This document shows, one piece after another, positions 59,514 to 64,000 of a DNA stretch of 64,000 nucleotides. The DNA lies in contig NZ_SZPR01000002.1 of NCBI RefSeq assembly GCF_005280195.1, forward strand, positions 122,241 through 186,240. Reading direction: 5' to 3'. This stretch comes from Streptomyces galbus. Lineage in GTDB: Bacteria > Actinomycetota > Actinomycetes > Streptomycetales > Streptomycetaceae. Position numbers and translations under genes: made by a program. Below the pieces are notes generated by a model, which saw only the letters and a program-made list of their open reading frames with translations, made no database searches and was not told where the DNA came from. Every line of letters starts with the position of its first letter. Position 1 is the stretch's first letter.

Positions 59514-59855
59514 TCACCGCTTCTCCCCACTCGCGCCGGCGGGCGTCGCCGTACCGGAGGGGCCGTCGGAGGGGCTGCCCGAGGGGCTGCCGCCGGAGGG
59601 GTCGTACAACTGCTCCTGCTGCTGCCGCTGCTTGTCCTGCTCGGCCTTCTGCTTGGCCAGCGTGGCCTGGAGGAAGGACCAGCCGACGCAGCCGGCGCAC
59701 AGCACGGCCGCGATGGCGATGCCCGCGAACACCTTGCCGAGCCGCTCGTCCAGCGTGCGGCGGCCGCGCTGGGTGCCGAACAGCAGCGCGTCGCGCATCC
59801 GCCGCCGGCGTACCGCGACCGACTCGAGCAGTTGGCTGTCGTAGTCCCGTGCCAT
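59514..59855 (-). CDS. Small single-pass membrane protein of the secretion locus
   Basis: This encodes 113 residues: a basic N-terminus (VAVRRRRMRDALLFGTQRGRRTLDERL), one membrane helix (VFAGIAIAAVLCAGCVGWSFL), a short Lys/Gln coiled-coil-like stretch, and a Ser/Gly/Pro tail. The layout implies N-in, C-out topology. The ATG at 59855 has a GGGACGACGACG purine-poor leader. It is upstream of eccD on the same strand and is probably part of that operon. I do not recognise a named family. Confidence 0.7.
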   Translation of the reverse strand: MARDYDSQLLESVAVRRRRMRDALLFGTQRGRRTLDERLGKVFAGIAIAAVLCAGCVGWSFLQATLAKQKAEQDKQRQQQEQLYDPSGGSPSGSPSDGPSGTATPAGASGEKR

Positions 59856-59996
59856 TCGTCGTCGTCCCGTGCGTGTGTCGTCTGGTGTCGTGAGGTGCTG
59901 TCTGTCGCTGTCCGTCGGTGCCTGTGTCGCCCGGTGCCGGCCGGCTGGTGGGTCCGCCGGTGCGATCCTGCCCGCCGGGCCGGTCCGCCGGTGCCG

Positions 59997-60446
59997 TCAG
60001 TCGTGCGGGGTGAGGCCCAGGTACCGCCTCATGGCGCTGTACTTCCGCTCCAGGCGCCGCGCGGTCGCCTCGTCGAGGGCGGCGAGCCGGTCCGGGTCGG
60101 CGTTGTGCGCGAGGTCCGCCGCCTTCACCAACCGGGCGCCCGGGGTGGCGAGGATCCGCCGCGCGTACGCCTCCGGGGTCTCGCCGGGCCGTTTGGTCAC
60201 GGCGCGGACCACGTCCTTGGTGCGCCGGTCGAGGTCGGCCGCGCGCAGCCAGTCCTCGCTCAGCGCGCCGTCCTCCACTGCGTCGTGCAGCCAGGCCGCG
60301 GCGACGAGTTCGTCACCGCCGCCCCGGGCGCGGACGCCCTCGGCGACGGCGCGCAGGTGCTCGGCGTAGGGCCGGCCCGCCTTGTCCGTCTGCCCGGCGT
60401 GCGCGGCCAGCGCGAGGGCCTCGACCTCGGCGAGACCCAGGCTCAC
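59997..60446 (-). CDS. SpoT-like HD-domain protein
   Basis: This is a 149-residue single-domain HD protein. AAHAGQTDKAGRPYAEHLRAVAEGV is the opening motif of RelA/SpoT-type hydrolase domains, AAWLHDAVED carries the HD pair, and LVKAADLAHNADPDRLA matches the later metal/substrate motif. Small stand-alone members of this fold (MESH1-like) hydrolyse (p)ppGpp or related nucleotides; activity here is inferred. The GTG at 60446 has GAGGGAAGG upstream, beside a short CGTGCC tandem repeat. It lies between the secretion genes and the toxin/immunity genes. Confidence 0.75.
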   Translation of the reverse strand: MSLGLAEVEALALAAHAGQTDKAGRPYAEHLRAVAEGVRARGGGDELVAAAWLHDAVEDGALSEDWLRAADLDRRTKDVVRAVTKRPGETPEAYARRILATPGARLVKAADLAHNADPDRLAALDEATARRLERKYSAMRRYLGLTPHD

Positions 60447-60610
60447 GACGCGCGCCTTCCCTCGTGCCCGTGCCCGTGCCCGTGCTGCGGCATGCAAGCT
60501 CCCCCTTACTTTGCCCGTGCAACATAAGGCACGGGAGGGCGGGGAGTACACCCGGGGGTGCGGATCGGGGAACGGGCGGGAGCCGTGAGCCTCGTCGGCC
60601 GGCCCCTGGG

Positions 60611-61579
60611 TCAGGAGTTCCGCGTCAGCCCGGAGACGATCATGAACAGGAGCCACAGGACGGGGACGAGGCCGACGTAGGCGAGGGGCCTGCGGTGCAC
60701 GGGGACGCCCGGGTCGACCTGCCGTCCGTGCTGTCCCGGCGCCGGGGCCTGGAGCTTCTTCACCTTGCGGGACACCACGAGGTTGTGGAGGAGCGTGAAC
60801 GGGGTGAACAGGAACAGCGAGAACGGACTCCACCAGCCCTGCCAGAGCGTCTCCGTGGTGAGCGCCCGGTACACGGCGACCCCGCACGCCCCGCACATCG
60901 GCCCGTCCAGCTTGCGGAACGTCATGACGACCAGAAGCCCGCGGTGGGCCCGGAAGGTGACGGGGACGGCGGGGGAACCTCCACAGAACCTGCACGCGGG
61001 GGTGGGGGGTTGGGGGTGGCCCTGGTAGCCCGGGTGACCCTGGTGGCCGGGGTGGGCGTAGGGCTGGCCCGGGTGGGCGTAGGGCTGGCCGGGGTGGGCG
61101 TACGGGTTGGGGCCACCGGCTCGGGGTGCGGTGGCGTACGGGTTGCCCTGGGGCGGGGTGGCCATGGGCGGGTGACTTTCCGTTGAGGCGGCCAAGGTCT
61201 TGACCGCGTCGGAATTCGGGGCGGTGGTGAGCGAGTCGGGCAGGACGCGCCCCCGGTTGCTCTCCGGGGAGGCCAGCAGCTCGGCGAGCGCCTGGGACGG
61301 CAGGAGGCCCCGCTCCTTGGCGCTGCGCAGCCGGGCGTGCCAGTGCCCGCCGTCGGCGAGGGCCCGGCCTCCGGCGTCGTCGCGGGGAACCCACGCGGCG
61401 GCGTCGTCCTCGTCGCCGGCCCACACGTAGCAGAGGACGGCGCCGCTCTCCTTGTCGACGACCGTGAGGTACTGGACCGGCTTGTCGGTCCGGGCGCGGT
61501 ACCTGGGGGGTCCCTCCCCCACGGAGTCGAAGTGCACGTCCTGGTCACGGCGTGCGGTGTTCCGGGCGGGCTCAGTCAC
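60611..61579 (-). CDS. Immunity-like domain fused to a zinc-ribbon membrane domain
   Basis: This is a 322-residue protein. Residues 15-130 are paralogous to the two genes upstream (YRARTDKPVQYLTVVDKESG, YVWAGDEDDAAAW, RLRSAKERGLLPSQALAELL). A His/Pro/Tyr/Gly-rich linker (PYAHPGQ repeats) spans 150-195. A zinc-ribbon (CRFCGG ... CGACG) and two to three hydrophobic segments follow. Met139 has a GGAAAG 10 bases upstream and begins where the paralogues end, so this may be a fusion of two genes, or two products may be made. The GTG at 61579 overlaps the previous stop by 8 bases. Confidence 0.72.
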   Translation of the reverse strand: MTEPARNTARRDQDVHFDSVGEGPPRYRARTDKPVQYLTVVDKESGAVLCYVWAGDEDDAAAWVPRDDAGGRALADGGHWHARLRSAKERGLLPSQALAELLASPESNRGRVLPDSLTTAPNSDAVKTLAASTESHPPMATPPQGNPYATAPRAGGPNPYAHPGQPYAHPGQPYAHPGHQGHPGYQGHPQPPTPACRFCGGSPAVPVTFRAHRGLLVVMTFRKLDGPMCGACGVAVYRALTTETLWQGWWSPFSLFLFTPFTLLHNLVVSRKVKKLQAPAPGQHGRQVDPGVPVHRRPLAYVGLVPVLWLLFMIVSGLTRNS

Positions 61580-61970
61580 CGGCGACCCGTTCCCGGAGGG
61601 CCGCGAGGGACGGGGCCTCGGTGAGGGAGCCGGGGACGGCGTGGCTCAGCTCGTTGTCGTTCGCGCCCTGCGCCAGCTCGGCGAGCAGGGCCGTGGGCGC
61701 CAGCCCCCGGGCCTTGCCGCTGCGCAGCGCCCGCAGCCACGACGCTCCGGCGTTCACCGAGCGCGGCGGAAGCCCCGGCGGCACCACCCAGCCGGCCGCG
61801 TCGTCGCTGGCGCCGGCCCACACGTGGCCGATCACCGTGCCCTGCGCGTCGGCGACCGCCAGGTGCGCGACGGGCCCGCCGGTCTGCCGGCCGTACGCCG
61901 GAGGCGCGTTCACCTCCCTGAACGGCAGGTCCTCGGCGAAGCGCGGGGCAACCATTCGTCCGCTGCTCAC
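61572..61970 (-). CDS. Small paralogous protein, candidate immunity protein (copy 2)
   Basis: This is a 132-residue cytoplasmic-looking protein. It shares the block order of copy 1 and of the fusion gene: FREVNAPPAYGRQTGGPVAHLAVADAQGTVIGHVWAGASDDAAGW, then ARGLAPTALLAELA and VPGSLTEAPSL. It has diverged more than the other two, having lost the DKPVQY block. It lies downstream of the putative ADP-ribosylating toxin and is probably in its operon. An immunity role is inferred from position and duplication. Confidence 0.68.
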   Translation of the reverse strand: MSSGRMVAPRFAEDLPFREVNAPPAYGRQTGGPVAHLAVADAQGTVIGHVWAGASDDAAGWVVPPGLPPRSVNAGASWLRALRSGKARGLAPTALLAELAQGANDNELSHAVPGSLTEAPSLAALRERVAGD

Positions 61971-61985
61971 GGCCCCGGCGTCCCG

Positions 61986-62384
61986 TCAGCTCTCCTCGGC
62001 CAGTTCCTTCACGACCTGCAGGCTCGAGGCCTGGGTGAGGGACCCGGGGACGACGTGGCTGGGATGGGCGGGGTCGGAGTCCCGGAGCAACTCCGCCAGG
62101 GCGGCCGTGGGGGCGATCCCCCGCGCCTTGGCGTCCCGCAGCCGGGAGACGTAGAGGGCTCCGCGGTTGAAGGCCTCGTCGCCACCCGCCTTCCGCACCT
62201 TCCAGCCGGCGGCGTCGTCCTCGTCGTTCGCCCACACGTAGCCGAGGACGGTCCCCTGCCCATTGGCGACGGTCACGTACTGGACCGGCTTGTCCGTGGT
62301 ACGGGAGTAACGGGCCGGGCCCGCCACTTCCTCGAACTGGAGGGGCTCGGTCAGGCGGGGCTGGACGTTCCGCTCCCGGCTCAT
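61986..62384 (-). CDS. Small paralogous protein, candidate immunity protein (copy 1)
   Basis: This is a 132-residue protein: FEEVAGPARYSRTTDKPVQYVTVANGQGTVLGYVWANDEDDAAGW is followed by LYVSRLRDAKARGIAPTAALAELLRDSD and VVPGSLTQASSLQVVKELAEES. It is acidic, without signal peptide or membrane helix. The ATG at 62384 has GAGAGGGAGAA upstream, and the gene starts 20 bases after the toxin stop, the classical immunity position. The family is not recognised by name. Confidence 0.7.
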   Translation of the reverse strand: MSRERNVQPRLTEPLQFEEVAGPARYSRTTDKPVQYVTVANGQGTVLGYVWANDEDDAAGWKVRKAGGDEAFNRGALYVSRLRDAKARGIAPTAALAELLRDSDPAHPSHVVPGSLTQASSLQVVKELAEES

Positions 62385-62404
62385 GGTCGTTCTCCCTCTC
62401 CTCG

Positions 62405-64000
62405 CTACCTGGGCAGCACTTCGCCGTACACCTGGACCTGCCCATTCTCCATGAACACGCGGGTCACCCGGTACTGAGTCCCCTTGCCCAGCAGGACTTC
62501 CCGCTCGCCCATCCCGAACTTGCCGACCTTCTCCACCCACAGGGCGGGGGTGCCCTTCGGGACCCTGAGGTGGAGGATCGCCTCCGCATGGGCGAACGCG
62601 GCCACCGGGTGGTCACCCAGGGACGTCGACATGTAGGCCTTGTCCGTATAGGTGTTCCCCAGCATCTCGAGGGGATCGTCCAGCTGCAGGTGCCCGATTC
62701 CCGTGCCGCGGACCACCATGACGTCCTCCGGGACGGGGTGTCCCGCGAGGGCCGCGTCGACCTCGTCGATGTTGTGCTGGACGTACGGGGTCCACTTCGA
62801 GGCGTCGCCCCGCAGGAAGCCGTTCATCTCCTTGTACGTCGCCCAGCCGTCGGCGTGCGGCGCCGAAAGGCTGTAGTTCGGCTCGTCCGTGTAGTCCCAC
62901 ACCGCCTTGCGGCGGGCGTCCGGCATGTTCTCCGCGTAGTCGTTCCAGTACGTCTGCCCGTACTTGATGGCGTCCGTGTCCGTGGCGAAGGACCTGGTGC
63001 CGTCCGAGATCTCGGCGTACGCCACCCGGTGCTGTTCCGCGGGGGTGAGCCGGTCCCATTCCGCGTCGGAGACGAGCGGCTTGTACGCGAACGGCTCCTC
63101 GGCCACGCCGTGTCCCGGTACGTCGGCGTCCCCGTGTCCCGGCACGGCAGGAGCGTCCGCGTCGTGATGAGCAGCGGCGTCCACGCCGTCGTCGCCGGGG
63201 CCCGCGTGGTCGCCGGCGTCGGCGTCGGCGTGGTCGCCGCCTGGCGATCCGTCGTCGCCGTGGTGTCCGGCACCGTCGTGATGTCCGGCACCGTCGTGCG
63301 GGTGGCCGTCGGGCGTGTCGTGCGGGTGGCTGTCGGGAGCGTCGTGGCCCGTGGGGTGCTGCGTGTCGGGGACGTGGCCGTCCGTGTGCGGGGTCGTCGC
63401 AGGCGTCTCGTGCGGTGTGGTCGTCGGGACGTCGTGGGTCGCGGCGCCCGCCGGGGTGTCGTGGTACCAGGCGGACGGCGTCGTACCGGAGTGCCCGCCA
63501 GCCGAGACCGCGTCGCCCGTACTGTGCGGGATCCCGCCCTGGATGCCGTGGGACACGGGCGCCCCGCCGGTGTACGTCCCCCCGCCCCCGGTGGAGTGCG
63601 GGATGCCGCCGTGGATGCCGTCGGACGGCGTGTGTGCGGCGGGGGTGTGGGCGCCGCTGTCCGCCGTGTGCCCGGCACCGCCGGTGTGGGCCGTGCCGTC
63701 CGCCGTGTGCCCGGCCCCCGCGTACGCCGCGTTGTCGGCCGAGTGCGGGACGCCCGCGTAGGCCGGGGTGTGCGAGGTCGGGGTGGTGGTCCAGTGGTCG
63801 GGGAGGCCGGAGGGCGTCTGGTACGACGCCGGAGCCGTCTCGTGCGGGATCGGCGTGGTGTCGATGGTGCCGTCGGGCGAGACGAGGTTGCCGTTCGGCT
63901 CGAGGAGCCGACCGTCGGGGAGATGGACGGAACCGTCCGGGAGGGTGGGGACCTCGATCTTGCCGATGCCCTTGAGGCCCTTGGAGATGTCACCGATCTT
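62405..64000 (-). CDS. C-terminal part of a large putative ADP-ribosylating toxin (5-prime end outside window)
   Basis: The reading frame is open from the stop at 62405 to the right edge, 531 residues in view, so the start is off-window. A GTG at 63556 lies inside it and is not the true start. The visible N-part includes PDGSVHLPDG and PHSTGGG, then a His/Pro/Asp/Gly-rich linker with GIPHST and GHT repeats over about 230 residues. The last 230 residues form an ADP-ribosyltransferase-like domain: an R in VVRGTG (visible residue 431), STS at 458-460, and an ExE in GEREVLL at 499-501. This R-STS-ExE order is typical of VIP2/C3-type enzymes. Secretion by the nearby type VII system is inferred. 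Confidence 0.78.
   Translation of the reverse strand, partial: KIGDISKGLKGIGKIEVPTLPDGSVHLPDGRLLEPNGNLVSPDGTIDTTPIPHETAPASYQTPSGLPDHWTTTPTSHTPAYAGVPHSADNAAYAGAGHTADGTAHTGGAGHTADSGAHTPAAHTPSDGIHGGIPHSTGGGGTYTGGAPVSHGIQGGIPHSTGDAVSAGGHSGTTPSAWYHDTPAGAATHDVPTTTPHETPATTPHTDGHVPDTQHPTGHDAPDSHPHDTPDGHPHDGAGHHDGAGHHGDDGSPGGDHADADAGDHAGPGDDGVDAAAHHDADAPAVPGHGDADVPGHGVAEEPFAYKPLVSDAEWDRLTPAEQHRVAYAEISDGTRSFATDTDAIKYGQTYWNDYAENMPDARRKAVWDYTDEPNYSLSAPHADGWATYKEMNGFLRGDASKWTPYVQHNIDEVDAALAGHPVPEDVMVVRGTGIGHLQLDDPLEMLGNTYTDKAYMSTSLGDHPVAAFAHAEAILHLRVPKGTPALWVEKVGKFGMGEREVLLGKGTQYRVTRVFMENGQVQVYGEVLPR

Noticed and set aside
62824..63993. Alternative minus-strand frame over the toxin linker
   Set aside because: It is Thr/Arg/Pro-rich low complexity caused by the repeated linker. 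The frame continuous with the ADP-ribosyltransferase domain is the coding one.

Overview
The window is a high-GC actinobacterial chromosome segment that I read as Streptomyces. The reasons are the very GC-rich third codon positions, the gene order rplU-rpmA ... rne ... rodA-pbp2-mreD-mreC-mreB-ndk-folC-valS ... clpX-clpP2-clpP1-tig, the long disordered RNase E, the paired clpP genes, and a GC-rich intergenic repeat of a type I recall as common in Streptomyces. Conserved housekeeping blocks alternate with two accessory regions.

Region by region. (1) 1-0.6 kb holds rpmA and rplU. (2) 0.9-5.7 kb is a small envelope regulon: a 45-residue secreted peptide, a TrmB/LuxR-type regulator, a secreted tachylectin-like propeller fused to an NlpC/P60 domain, a small secreted protein, and a convergent second propeller fused to a transglycosylase-like domain. 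The three secreted-protein promoter regions share a conserved upstream element. (3) 5.8-17.5 kb is an envelope sugar locus. It has an acyltransferase, three glycosyltransferase genes (one carrying two glycosyltransferase-like halves), and homologues of all four enzymes (WbpA, WbpB, WbpE, WbpD) that make a diacetamido-uronic acid nucleotide sugar. (4) 18-31 kb holds rne, a radical-SAM protein and its DUF2344 partner separated by a SpoIIE phosphatase gene and an odd repetitive hydrophobic protein, and a CYTH-CHAD protein. (5) 31-43 kb is the elongation and sporulation wall cluster, then ndk, folC and valS. (6) 43-49.5 kb holds a Pro/Tyr/Gln-rich membrane protein, clpX, clpP2, clpP1, tig, tRNA-Pro(TGG) and tRNA-Gly(TCC). 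(7) 49.5-64 kb is a second accessory region. It contains a membrane acyltransferase, a partial type VII secretion block (EccD, an EspI-like MinD ATPase, EccC, a DUF6177-like protein), a SpoT-like HD protein, three tandem paralogous small genes, and the C-terminal part of a large putative ADP-ribosylating toxin that runs off the right edge.

How the genes may work together. The 0.9-5.7 kb block looks like one regulator controlling several exported wall-acting proteins. The 6-17 kb block would make an unusual uronic acid and build it into a glycopolymer. The right-hand block looks like a secreted polymorphic toxin with duplicated candidate immunity genes beside a type VII secretion machine. These functional links are inferences from domain content and gene order; no database search was run.
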